64,000 nt of DNA from Agrypnia vestita (Eukaryota > Arthropoda > Insecta > Trichoptera > Phryganeidae): contig JADDOH010010052.1 of the NCBI GenBank assembly GCA_016648135.1, forward strand, positions 1 to 64,000, given 5' to 3'. Shown piece by piece: positions 25,601 to 33,732 of this stretch; position 1 is the stretch's first letter; each line of letters starts with the position of its first letter. Below the pieces are notes generated by a model. It was not told where the DNA came from. It searched no databases and saw only the letters and a list, made by a program, of their open reading frames with translations. The translations under genes and the position numbers were made by a program.

Positions 25601-28600
25601 AATACGCACTGTTTCACTCACTCCTTAATATTTCACTTGTCTCTGATATACCTCATTCATACCGTCTCTATCGCACAGATTCACTATTTGATTATTCTGC
25701 AAGCAGATATGTACTTTTTATATTCGTCGTACTTTGTTTATTGCACAGTACGCCGGCCAATTCATGCCCGTTCGCCTCCTATAACTTCTGTGGTATTCAT
25801 AGTTGTCCAACAACGACTGCTTGCTCTACGCAATTAACAAAAATATTTTCTCTCGAATCTTTTCGGATTTCAGCCGGCAGTCGAGCAGTCACTCGACAGT
25901 GTGCTGTTCCCCTATAACGACATTAAAATTTTGTTTTTAGGCTGAGCCTGAGACATTTTTTGGAGCACGTCAAAATTGTAATTTTTTATGCAAATAAATT
26001 AACTACTATCATAATTAACGTAAATCGATATGAATATATTTAACATAATATCGTGATATCATATTTAATGAGAGATCAACAAATAGTTCGTTGCTCCGGT
26101 AATTAGGACACTCGCTTCGTGATTACTAAAGTGGTCGGGAGTTCGAGCCTCGTTCCATAGCATAAGCCTTAAACTTAGTTTTAAAATAGTGTAGTAAATA
26201 GTTAAAAGAATCACGCACTCAAGTCAAGTGACAATTGTTTGAAATGGTCACAACACTGTTGAAGAATCGAGAACGGTCTACAAAGTTCTGCGGCTTTCGG
26301 GAAGCATCTGAAACATTCTTTAAGAATCTAAAAGTCATGAGAAGCGTCTCCTAATCACTGGAAACGCCTAGAAGGTTCGATAACAGCATTGGCCAGATAT
26401 AAACAAGACGCGCGCGAGAGTAAAGTAGTTGTTGTTTTAGCGCACTTGACAGCGAAACAGAAGCGAACTGCGGAGGACAGGGTGGTCAACCAAGCGATAA
26501 TTCAACAGCGAATAATCTGGAAAATTTCTTACGTAGCGAAATAAACCGAAGCGAATAATACGTGCGGAAACTGGATGGAATGTTCTAGTGAATATTGAAT
26601 ACAGTGTAAAGGTTATAATAAAGTGTATATTTTCGAGTAATAAATTACGAAACAGTTTGATTTAAAGTAAAGAAATAAATTTAATAGTTTTAAGTGACTT
26701 ATACATCAAATAATTAGTTAATAAGTAATGAATAAATCCGTAATTAAATTCCAGCGTTTCCATTAATACCTCCCGCAGTCATCACACGTGACAATAGTAA
26801 GAATATTTAATGAAGGATTTATAATTTTGTGGTGACATATTTAATAATTAAATAAAACACGTCTTGGTATACACCACTATATATTTATTTTCTTTATTCA
26901 ATATGAATAAACACCCCTCCAAGTTTCGGTATACTCTGTATCCTCCTGAGGAAGTAGATTGAAACTTATAGAGTTGTTTATTCACATTGAATAAAGAAAA
27001 TAAATATTTAGTGGTGTGTACCAAGTCGTGTTTTATTTAATTAATAAGAATATGGATGTGATACGTACTCCATGTACGCACCTCTATTGAAAATATATAT
27101 TTTACTATTCTTTGCTCTACTGTAATAATCTCTCTGGTACTTGTATACATATAAGGATTTATTACTCTGTACTTCTGCATGTTCAGTTTAATGTTAGAAT
27201 GTTCTCCATAATGCCATCGCGAAAAGAATAAATGTAATCTTTGGCTCTGGCTTAAATCAGCACATTAATTTCACGGCTGTTTCTTTTCTGGAAGGGAATA
27301 AAGGTTTTAAATCATCTTACACCCGTCGATAGATTTTTTTCTATCCGTGACATCTCTCAGTGCGCCCGCCATTGTGTCGACTATTGGTGAAACGCGTGTG
27401 CAAAGAAAGTTTATAATTCTTCGAGGTGCTTTGTTTCCTCCCCTCTTTCTAAGCTGGCACTGCGACGGCCCTTCGTCCTATCGGGGATCGCACGTCTTCA
27501 TGCGAGTCACCCCATTCAGACAAACGTAACTGATGTAACTGTGATTTTCTCATAGACGTTACGATGATTATAAAACCATAAAATAGCAGGCCACCAAGGA
27601 AGCATGATACATGCAGACTCGATACTACAGCGGTATCGCGAATTTTAATTTTATTTTACTAATGTATGGATTATATACTTAAAATGTTATTTTAAATAAA
27701 ATTTGATAATAATAAATTAATAATTTAATAATAATAATTCATTACTAAGCTATAAACATTTTTTACAAAACACCTTTCTCTTGAAATTTATTTGTACAAT
27801 TTGTTAGTGCTATATATTTTTTTAAATTATTTCTTTATTCCTGTTTACTCCTATTTTCTTATATATTTTTTTTCTTCTGGTTGGTACATGATTGATTATT
27901 ATATATTATGTATGTGTTTGGGCATATAATTTAACACTCCTTTTTGATGTAAATAATACATTTTCCATTAAAAATGAACTATTTATGCGAACACCTAGTA
28001 TTTGTAGGCTATAATGGATAAATAATAATAATAATAATAGAAAATTTAAATTTTAATGATTTTTCATAAAGGTGCGTTTTCAGTCTTTTTTATAAAAAAT
28101 GTTTCTGATTCTTATTTCGGAGAGTTCCACGCCTTTGGGCCTGTCACCGCAAATGCCCGCTCTTAGTCTTTTTCATAGACAAGGATTTTTTAAGAGGTTT
28201 TATGACCATATTTTTATGTAACTATATTGCGTTCTCAAATTGTCAGTGCTACATAAAATATAAAATAAAAAAATATTTTATTTCGTTCTCAGGCGTGGAC
28301 ACCTTCGCGTACGACCCTCAGCGCTACGCCATGGACTACCACAGCATCGGTTTTCGAGAGTGCGCCTCCGAGGTGGCCCGCTACCTGGTCTCCTGCGAGG
28401 GGCTGGACATCCAGGATCCGATGCGCCTGCGCCTGATGAGCCACCTGCAGTGCTTCGCCGCGCAGCGGGAGCTGGCCACCAAGTCCTGCGCGGCGCCCTA
28501 CCCGCACGCGTACCCCGGCTACCCGCAGGTGGGCGGCGCGCAGCCGTACGCGCACGCGCACACGCACGCCCACGCGCCCGCCAGCGCCGCGCCCGCCCCG

Positions 28601-28801
28601 CACGAGCACCACGGCTACTCGGAGGGCCCGGCGTCCTCGGCGCCTCCCGCGGCGCCGCCGCTGCCCGTGACCAGCACGGCCAGCTACGCGCCGCACCCGC
28701 CCGCCTCCTACCACCACGCGCCGCCGCCCGCGCCGCACCAGCAGTACGCGCAGAGCGGCTCCAAGCCCTACCGACCCTGGGGCGCGGAGCTGGCCTACTG
28801 A
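10458..28801 (+). CDS. Hey: Hey, bHLH-Orange transcriptional repressor (3 exons seen)
   Basis: Spliced CDS: join 10458-10686, 11373-11590 and 28293-28801, about 318 residues plus a missing N-terminus. Hey proteins are nuclear Notch effectors that dimerise through bHLH, bind CACGTG-like sites and repress transcription. Seen in order: a Gly/Pro-rich N-terminus with an acidic Ser stretch ([15 protein letters not shown]); a bHLH whose basic region is [16 protein letters not shown], with Gly at the position where Hairy/E(spl) proteins have Pro (diagnostic of Hey); an Orange domain beginning at [17 protein letters not shown]; a His/Ala/Pro-rich linker; and the C-terminal [12 protein letters not shown], the YRPW motif plus tail. 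All joins keep phase: CA|G at junction 1, G|GC at junction 2. The intron after the bHLH is at the same place as in vertebrate HEY genes. No in-frame ATG precedes the bHLH in the visible first exon, so at least one upstream exon is needed. Confidence 0.93.
10687..11372 (+). other. Hey intron 1
   Basis: Begins GTAAGTAATT and ends in ACGATGACAG. It is AT-rich with no recognised element inside. Confidence 0.85.
11373..11590 (+). CDS. Hey: Hey bHLH exon
   Basis: Starts after ..GATGACAG with a G that completes the Gln codon, and ends ..GCTAAAG before GTAAAA. It encodes [11 protein letters not shown], then the full bHLH: basic region, helix 1 ([18 protein letters not shown]), a short loop with [11 protein letters not shown], and helix 2 ([15 protein letters not shown]). 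This is the most conserved part of the gene, and its phase fits both neighbours exactly. Confidence 0.95.
11591..16469 (+). other. Hey intron 2, left part: little recognised
   Basis: AT-rich intron sequence. A segment at 12395-12460 (ACAAAAATTAAACAAGCAGA) has a relative at 55455-55510, so it is part of a dispersed repeat. Six TTGGG-like units at 15672-15700 form a short G/T repeat. No exon, RNA gene or complete mobile element was recognised. Confidence 0.5.
16470..16645. mobile_element. Palindromic MITE, family B copy 1
   Basis: Two arms of about 84 bp form a near-perfect palindrome centred at 16557. The left arm reads CTTTCCATTTAAGAAAGACA...AGTATGTGTAAGCC and the right arm is its complement ending CTTAAGTGGAAAG. 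A second copy is at 59234-59420. The short frames over it are produced by the palindrome. No autonomous partner is visible. Confidence 0.85.
16646..18184 (+). other. Hey intron 2, unclassified
   Basis: AT-rich. TATCGACGGTCCCTA at 17253-17267 recurs inverted as TAGGGACCGTCGATATACG at 17480-17498, and runs of similar sequence (AAACTATCC / GGATAGTTTAAGATAG) lie just inside. These two arms suggest an old DNA element of about 250 bp. Nothing else is recognised. Confidence 0.4.
18185..18192 (+). promoter_or_regulatory. Su(H) consensus match in Hey intron 2
   Basis: TGTGGGAA fits YGTGRGAA. It is an isolated match in AT-rich intron and weaker evidence than the pair at 19.3-19.4 kb. Confidence 0.3.
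18576..18645. repeat. Perfect hairpin with two head-to-head tRNA B-box-like ends
   Basis: GGATCCTCGGGCATACC and its exact complement are separated by CTCA, giving a 17-bp perfect stem. Each arm continues into a sequence like GGTTCGATTCTC, the B box of tRNA-derived SINEs, so two SINE heads appear fused head to head. The flank repeats TTTTAATCATATCGTG twice. Confidence 0.6.
19200..19435. promoter_or_regulatory. GC-rich intronic island with paired Su(H) sites (candidate Notch enhancer)
   Basis: A GC-rich block in the AT-rich intron holds TTCCCACG at 19347-19354 and TTCTCACG at 19421-19428. On the minus strand these read CGTGGGAA and CGTGAGAA, both full matches to the Su(H)/CSL consensus, in the same orientation and 74 bp apart. 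Paired or clustered Su(H) sites are typical of direct Notch-responsive enhancers. The open frames here (19095-19479) overlap on both strands and have no coding features. Enhancer function is an inference. Confidence 0.45.
19436..20094 (+). other. Hey intron 2, nothing recognised
   Basis: AT-rich sequence up to the mariner insertion. No exon, RNA gene or element was recognised. Confidence 0.5.
20095..21389 (-). mobile_element. mariner transposon, full length with one frameshift
   Basis: 1295 bp with identical 29-bp terminal inverted repeats (20095-20123 and 21361-21389) that start TTAGGTCCTTACATATGAAA, flanked by TA on both sides (20093-20094 and 21390-21391). This is the structure of a Tc1/mariner-superfamily insertion. 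The transposase gene runs on the minus strand, opposite to Hey. Perfect terminal repeats imply a recent insertion. It lies inside Hey intron 2 and does not touch exons. Confidence 0.97.
20172..21201 (-). pseudogene. mariner transposase (DD34D), frameshifted
   Basis: Mariner transposases cut and paste the element at TA sites. Translation starts [17 protein letters not shown] at 21201. An N-terminal HTH region ([16 protein letters not shown], then [18 protein letters not shown]) is followed by the WVPHEL motif and [11 protein letters not shown] with the first catalytic Asp. The reading frame then shifts by one base near 20650-20665. The second frame continues [27 protein letters not shown] (second Asp) and [13 protein letters not shown]. 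Exactly 34 residues separate the last two Asps. All catalytic residues survive, and 1030 nt (342 aa plus one extra base) is close to the usual ~345 aa. One indel therefore separates this copy from an intact gene, unless it is an assembly error. Confidence 0.95.
21392..23528 (+). other. Hey intron 2, with GC-richer patch at 22.0-22.35 kb
   Basis: Mostly AT-rich. 22020-22345 is richer in GC, contains a CA-rich microsatellite (22128-22158) and includes the Su(H) match at 22079. 22735-22790 (GGTCCTGGGAATGCC...TCCATTCAC) resembles the complement of 39795-39860, so it is a dispersed-repeat fragment. TTACATTAATTAATGTAA at 22827 is a short palindrome. No exon is recognised. Confidence 0.5.
22079..22086 (-). 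promoter_or_regulatory. Su(H) consensus match in Hey intron 2
   Basis: TTCCCACG is CGTGGGAA on the minus strand, the strongest form of the Su(H) consensus. It lies in a GC-richer patch of the intron next to a CA-rich microsatellite. Confidence 0.35.
23529..23890 (-). mobile_element. LINE-like 3' tail (same family as 802-1112)
   Basis: Read on the minus strand it ends TGTAAAAGCCCACTAGGACG...AAATAAATAAATAAA, the same terminal motif as at 1067-1098. The upstream part is AT-rich and contains an internal repetition of GATTGTT(A/C)ATTTCT. It has no coding content, so it is a 5'-truncated retroelement. Confidence 0.6.
23891..24297 (+). other. Hey intron 2, nothing recognised
   Basis: AT-rich sequence between two mobile elements. 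No gene or motif was recognised. Confidence 0.5.
24298..24588 (-). mobile_element. MITE family C, copy 1
   Basis: A ~290-bp unit bounded by TACTCCCTTT and AAAGGGAGTA. Its complement aligns along its length with 38542-38828, sharing AACTCGTAGCGTCTG, TTTTTAACCCTTTTCCCGT and AATGGTTTTTTCA in order. It is non-coding with short terminal inverted repeats, so probably a non-autonomous DNA transposon. The target duplication was not clear. Confidence 0.75.
24589..26086 (+). other. Hey intron 2, no gene recognised
   Basis: AT-rich intron. A 118-codon frame at 25481-25837 begins at ATG but has no domain, splice context or homologue I recognise. It is treated as chance. Confidence 0.45.
26190..26793 (+). 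mobile_element. Probable solo LTR, copy 1 (604 bp)
   Basis: Begins TG and ends CA (TGTAGTAAATAG ... CACGTGACA), flanked by a 4-bp duplication ATAG at 26186-26189 and 26794-26797. It contains a TATA-like CAGATATAAAC at about 26396 and AATAAA-type signals in its 3' half. A related 616-bp copy lies at 51666-52281. No internal gag/pol lies next to it, so this is best read as a solo LTR of a Ty3/Gypsy-like element. The family is inferred from the ends and target-site size only. Confidence 0.8.
26807..27045. mobile_element. Hairpin element flanked by 8-bp duplication
   Basis: Arms of about 70 bp (AAATAAAACACGTCTTGGTA... and ...TACCAAGTCGTGTTTTATTT) form an inverted repeat. AAGAATAT flanks the insert on both sides (26799-26806 and 27046-27053), and the host SINE is continuous across the site in the copy at 34.6 kb. 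An 8-bp duplication is typical of hAT-type insertions, but the terminal bases do not form perfect inverted repeats, so the class is open. Confidence 0.65.
27101..28292 (+). other. Hey intron 2, right end
   Basis: AT-rich up to the acceptor TTATTTCGTTCTCAG at 28292. A somewhat GC-richer patch at 27350-27520 has open frames but no recognised product. (ATA)n microsatellite at 28020-28038. Confidence 0.5.
28293..28801 (+). CDS. Hey: Hey last coding exon: Orange domain and YRPW tail
   Basis: Starts GC after ..TTCTCAG, completing the Gly codon from the bHLH exon, and ends at the TGA 28799-28801. It encodes [19 protein letters not shown] and the Orange domain ([19 protein letters not shown], then [20 protein letters not shown]). 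A linker rich in His, Ala, Pro and Tyr follows (includes [12 protein letters not shown]), then [12 protein letters not shown]. The linker is extremely GC-rich with almost every third base G or C. The long open frames on the other strand here are side effects of that composition. Confidence 0.96.
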
Positions 28802-30070
28802 CAGAGGACGACGGGCTCGTTTGGATAGTCTTCGGATGAAAAACGTCGAAGGCTGAGCTTCGTAACAGATGCGTAACCAAGAAAATCTTTCTGCTTTCTG
28901 GCATCGAAAATATTTATTTTTCATTTATCTCTAAAGCCTTAAATGTCAAATTATTGTGCACTTATTTATACTAAGGATATGTGATGATTAAATATTATTA
29001 ACGTGACATATTATATACGAAATTATACAGGTGTCTCATAGCTAGTAACAAAAATTTTGAGGGGGGAGGGATCGTTTTTATTTAATTTTGAATATAAAGT
29101 ATTTTTCTCATAAGCGACATCGTAGTTTGCATTTTTTTTTCAATATTTCTGAACTATCTCTGTACAAAATAGGAGCATAATAATAGTAACTTATATAATT
29201 TATTCGCTTTTAAAAGTCTAATAAAATTATTAAAGAAATTTTGTGTTTTAACAATTTTATTTGACTTGTATCAGATTTACTAAATTTATAATATTCGATA
29301 TAAATTAATTCCAAGATAGTCTAACGATATACAAATGATAAATCATAAATATAAAAAAATGCTATTTTTATGTCGCTTATCTCCTTAATTGTCGACGTTT
29401 CACAAAAATTATACAGAATATTTTCTATTCAAAATAAAATAAAGAAGACTCCCGAAGTTTTTGCTACAACCAACACACCTGTATAGGTATTATCGAGCTT
29501 TAAATAAATTTGAAAGGATGTGCCTGTATAAATATAATAATATAAATTCATATTATAACTTGCGTATCCGCTTTATTGAGGTTGTGAAATGTCACTGACA
29601 ATACGTTTTTGGTCAATAATATTCGTATACAAATAATAGTTTAAAAAAATCCACTCACTTTTATGAATGGACGTTATAATTAAATACACAACTGACGATT
29701 ATTCTGCCGATAAACACATGAGACATATAATATTACAAATATTGAAAACAAATATTGTCGACGCGATAATCGATGGATGTGTGATAGATCTCCTAATATT
29801 ATATTAAGTTCATGAGTGAAAAATTCTTAGTCATAAAGATTTATAAATTTGTACCTATGTACATACCTAGTATAAGGACTAAAGAAGATATTGTGGAATG
29901 AATTACAAAATAATAATCCCAAATATTTATCACCAATATTTGGCTCACACCAAATAATGCGCTCAAATAATTTAAAATTATCTATAATATTTTTGTAATA
30001 TTTTTTTGTAAATATGTAAATAAATACTAAAGTGTGTAGAAGAATAATAAATTATTTATTTTCATAACAA
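28802..30070 (+). other. Hey 3' UTR with K-box and Brd-box matches
   Basis: AT-rich sequence after the stop, with AATAAA signals at about 30021 and 30047 as probable 3' ends. TGTGAT (K-box core) occurs at 28980-28985 and 29780-29785. AGCTTTA (Brd box) occurs at 29496-29502. These boxes are miRNA seed matches that recur in the 3' UTRs of Notch target genes in Drosophila. Single hexamers and heptamers can occur by chance in 1.2 kb. Confidence 0.45.
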
Positions 30071-31166
30071 ATGTTTTATTCCTTTCTTTGCTTACTTGCA
30101 TGATTCAATTTTAAACTAGTTTTATGTTTATAGCGTAAACATTGTAGTTATACCTAATTATTCATTTTAAAAAAATACTTTGTACAAACCACAACGAATA
30201 ATTTACGGTTTCGATCGTAGTATGTCTTTGTCAGGTCGGAGAACACTAACTAATCCATAAATTATTTTCAAGAAATATATCAATTGACTGAGGGAGCAAA
30301 CCCTTAGTCATGGTATAATTGGGAGGTGGAGATGATGACATGGAATTAAAAATAATAAGACAAATAGCTGTAAATCACGTTAAAGTCCAGGACTTCTTAT
30401 AGGTACCTACAACCCTTTTCCGGCCCAAAAAATATAAAACTAAGGCTACAAAAAATCAGTTATTAGTTATTTATGCAACGTGAGAATGTCCTTGGCACAG
30501 ACCTATTTATAAACACAAAATATGTATTTAATCAATAATTGAAAAGAACGAATTCATAGTCTTAAAACAAACGCATAAATACACAAAAACACACACACTA
30601 AAAGTAACTTTATAGACATTATTATTAGCTATTATTATTAAATGTATGGAGCTTCATTTTTTTTAAATTTTTAAAACTTTTATTTATATACCATTTTATA
30701 TACTGCATTGTAAGCTAAAAAAAATGAAATCTTTAATAGAAAATAAAGAATTTACGTGGTTTATACAAATTTAAGTCATTTTTTAATTTAAAAGTATTAA
30801 GCTCGTGAAATATGCGCTACGCGTATCATATAAATATTTCTGCTATATCAAAAATAACATTTGTAAAATAATAAATTTTTTGAAATTACAAAAAAAAGTT
30901 ATTCAACGAAGAAAACGGGGTGCCCGCCTGGCATATTTAGTTGCGCATCTCTCGCAACTTGAAGGGTTTAAGTTGAATTTGGCTGAAATAATAAAGCAGC
31001 CCGAAGGGTAATATTAATAAAGGGAATAAGGAAAAATTGAGGTAACTATATTATAGGTAGATCTCAGTCACGTGTGTGTAAAATTCAAACACGTGTCCAA
31101 ACGGTACCCTCAAAATTTATTGTTTCTTATCTTTTTTCTTCTTCTCTCTTCTTATCTTTTTTCCAG
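30071..31166 (+). other. Intergenic after Hey
   Basis: AT-rich, no element recognised. The long pyrimidine tract ending TTTTTTCCAG at 31166 leads into the exon candidate below. Confidence 0.5.
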
Positions 31167-31266
31167 CCCATTTCCCATAGCTGGTTACAGTGATCCTGAA
31201 TATCATACCACTCCCTTAGCTACCGTGTTGAATGAATCAATCCGAAAAGAACATAAACAGCTGTAA
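31167..31266 (+). CDS. Candidate terminal exon, unknown gene
   Basis: A 45-base pyrimidine run ends in TTTTTTCCAG, followed by an open frame of 32 codons to TAA. One leading base would complete a split codon, then PFPIAGYSDPEYHTTPLATV and LNESIRKEHKQL. The composition is protein-like and less AT-rich than the flanks. No family is recognised and no matching upstream exon or nearby AATAAA was found, so the gene is unproven. The TC-rich tract could also be simple sequence. Confidence 0.35.
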
Positions 31267-31444
31267 TTATCTTTTTTAATCTACCTAATTGCGCACTCAC
31301 ACACGTGGTATTGCACCTGAGGTAGATATTTATGACTTATTCTTCTCAGTCGTAACTTCACAGATAAAGATCGTAACGTGACACTTCGAGACGTCTCTTG
31401 GGTGACTTCTTATACAATTCTTCTTAGCATTGAGCAGAGAAAAA

Positions 31445-31657
31445 TTATGAGTCTGTGGTAATTTTTACATTAACTTGTTCATCAACGGGTGGCGGGGCGT
31501 CTTCTAGCCTTCGGCCGTCGGTATTTCCAGTCACCAGACCCACTCTCTCAGCAATACGGCCGAAGAACTGAATAATGCACAGGAGTTGGCAGTATCTCAA
31601 TGTAATAGATGCATCTCCCTGTCCAGGATATTGTGAGCATTTCTGTGTCAACACCAC
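31445..31657 (-). CDS. Candidate terminal exon/ORF, unknown product
   Basis: The minus-strand frame contains KCSQYPGQGDASITLRYCQL and ends ..PPPVDEQVNVKITTDS. A plausible acceptor (GTTGACACAG) precedes the Lys codon. Composition is protein-like. No domain, promoter or polyadenylation context was recognised. It could be a fragment of a mobile-element ORF. Confidence 0.25.
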   Translation of the reverse strand: MVLTQKCSQYPGQGDASITLRYCQLLCIIQFFGRIAERVGLVTGNTDGRRLEDAPPPVDEQVNVKITTDS

Positions 31658-32259
31658 ATTTAAAGATGTATATTTTCTGCCTGTTCTTGCCTATTTTTTA
31701 AAGGTCGTTATTAATGGTATCTTCGAAACCCATATATTTTCGTATTGAAAAATAATCTCCAATTACAATCGATTATTAACTTTATTGAATCAAAGATGAG
31801 TCCACTCCCTATAGCTCACACTTATCTTATTCGAATTTCTGCCGATCACTCTGAGCTGGTCCAAGTACCAAGAGGACGGGGGTTATTTGTCTATGTGTGA
31901 CGTGTCGAGTAATATAAAAAAACTCACTTTAATTCCGTGTTCGCATCTCTATTTTTAAAAAAAATATTAAGTCTAAAGCATCCCTTATACAGTAATTTTC
32001 CAATTTAGTAATTATATTTAGATCTTTTGGCAACTTTGACCATGACATGAAAATCACCGATCAAACAGAATACGCAGGTGTACAAAAATTTTGTTTATCT
32101 AATTTAATTTAATTTTAATGATTCTGTACTATAGTAAACGATACATATTTGTAATAATTTTTAATTGTATTTTTTTACAAGCAGCTTCCAAGACGTAAAT
32201 ACTTTGTTTGACAGCTACACAATCTATTTTATTACTCGGTAAAAGTACCTACTCGAATT
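31658..32259. other. Intergenic, SINE tail fragment
   Basis: 31935-31960 (CCGTGTTCGCATCTCTATTTTT followed by A-rich sequence) matches the 3' end of the SINE at 34575-34733, so it is a truncated copy. The rest is AT-rich and unclassified. Confidence 0.5.
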
Positions 32260-32632
32260 TAATTAGATCTATGTAATGAATGTGTAACAGGAACAGAGGG
32301 CGTCTGCGCAAAACCTAGCAAGATCAGATAAACCAAATACATATTGGAAGATCGCCCTGTTTCAACAACCGAAGAGCGTGTATGAGGATATTTATGAAAG
32401 TTGATGAGGCAAAATGGGTGGGCGAGAACAGAACAGTGTGGCATTGTCACTGCCAAAGTTAGTGATTTATTGATGGTAAAATAGATATCCAATAAATTTT
32501 TCATGGAGACCAACAGACCACGATGAAAGCGATACCCAGAACCGAAGAAGATGCAGCCCGAGAACGAGAAGATTCGATCCCAACAGCCTAGATAGGCAAT
32601 GAGTTGGGACAATACAAGGAAGAAGATGTATC
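32260..32632 (+). pseudogene. LINE C-terminal/3' end remnant
   Basis: The + frame from about 32281 reads CNRNRGRLRKT, a stop where Trp is expected, QDQINQ, then CFNNRRACMRIFMKVDEAKW and GENRTVWHCHCQS. This matches the tail of LINE polyproteins (GRPRKTW..., R..W). It is followed by a 3' end with AGCCTAGATAGGCAATGAG and TTGGGACAATACAAGGAAGA. The same 3' end, inverted, is at 52705-52765. It is dead: a stop lies inside the conserved block and there is no RT core. Confidence 0.65.
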
Positions 32633-32979
32633 CATGAAAATTCGATACTTACTAATTTAGAAGTTAATATTTTTTTAATAAATCTTTTGATTGTGTCACT
32701 GAAAGAGAATAGAAGAGGACGCAAAAATTGTAAATTACAAAAAAATGCTTAATCATAAATATAAGAAATTATTTACTTATTTCTTATAAGTAGGTATTTT
32801 ATAACTTATAAGTAACTTATTATAGAAGAGGTGACTGATTGATTATAATATAATTTTCTAAAGATTAATTTTACGATCCCTCAAAACTGCGACGATAACA
32901 TAATAGTATCGCGCTGGCATAAAGCGTGCGGATCACCGTAAGCCACTATTGTGGTTGGCTGCACTTCACTGTCCTGTGT
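32633..32979. other. Intergenic, nothing recognised
   Basis: AT-rich spacer between a LINE remnant and a CpG-rich block. No gene was recognised. Confidence 0.4.
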
Positions 32980-33135
32980 TGTATGGGACTTGGCTGTTCT
33001 CCTGGTTCCCACGGTCGTGCGTTCCCGTTCGCTCCCGCGGGATCCCTCGCGAGGGCGAGCGGGACAGCAAGCGGTACTTCCGCATGTCCGGACGCCTCTG
33101 CGTGTGCGGTCAGCATTAGGGGAACACCGTGGTGA
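32980..33135. promoter_or_regulatory. CpG-rich island with a Su(H) match
   Basis: A ~150-bp GC- and CpG-rich block stands out from AT-rich flanks. It contains TTCCCACG at 33006-33013 (CGTGGGAA on the minus strand) and the palindrome CCCTCGCGAGGG at about 33043. Frames are open on both strands because of composition. It lies between Hey and the minus-strand gene at 33.7-34.9 kb and could be a shared regulatory element. Confidence 0.3.
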
Positions 33136-33732
33136 TTCGATTATAACTAGGGAGGACAGTAACGGCAACCGATAAAAAGAGATGTGTCAGTCAAATGCAT
33201 TCGGAAATGTCGCATCGTACTTCGTGATGAGGTGCCTCAAGTTTGTACTTGTTTCCGAGAAACTTAATCGAGCAAAACGCGGCAAATTGTTTGTGAAAAA
33301 CTGGGAGTTAATCGAGTACCAACTTATAAAAATACTACTACAAACTACTTGTTAATCTTTTCGTTATTTATTTAATTGAAGTCTCCTAAATTAATTAAAT
33401 AAAGATGCTGTATTATAAATGAATTAGTGTAGTTTTTTTAAACAAAGTAGTTTTTTTGTTTATCAGTTTTACAGTTTAAAATAAAGGGTAATAAATGACT
33501 TAATAGTAAAAAAAATACAGTGATGAATTTATTAAGGCATTTATTTATTTTAATACGCGTTCAAAAATCTTTGGTTTTAAGCTTACAACTAATTTTGCAC
33601 AAATATTGCAAAAAATATAATTACTCATAATAATGAAATAAATAATATCACGTGTTACCTATATACAAATAAACAAAATTATTTACAGTAGGAAATAATA
33701 TTTACAGAAATAAAATATTGTTTAAAAAATCA
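33136..33732 (-). other. 3' UTR side of the minus-strand gene
   Basis: AT-rich. AATAAA signals on the minus strand at about 33535-33560 would end the transcript of the gene at 33733-34851. Confidence 0.45.

Larger units (their letters stand above)
26087..27100 (+). mobile_element. tRNA-SINE split by two later insertions
   Basis: The head (26087-26189) has a tRNA-like B box (GGGAGTTCGAGCCTC) and then AAACTTAGTTTTAAAATAG. The SINE resumes at 26794 with TAAGAATAT and again at 27046-27100 with AAGAATATGGATGTGATACG...CTCTATT. The uninterrupted relative at 34575-34733 shows the same order without breaks (TTTAGATTTAAAATAGTAAG, AATATTGATATAACATG, GCATTTCTATT). This identifies the two insertions precisely. 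Confidence 0.8.

Noticed and set aside
28278..28924. Long minus-strand frames (208 and 211 codons) opposite Hey exon 3
   Set aside because: They are Arg/Ala/Gly-rich shadows of a very GC-rich exon. The + strand frame has the Orange domain and YRPW motif.
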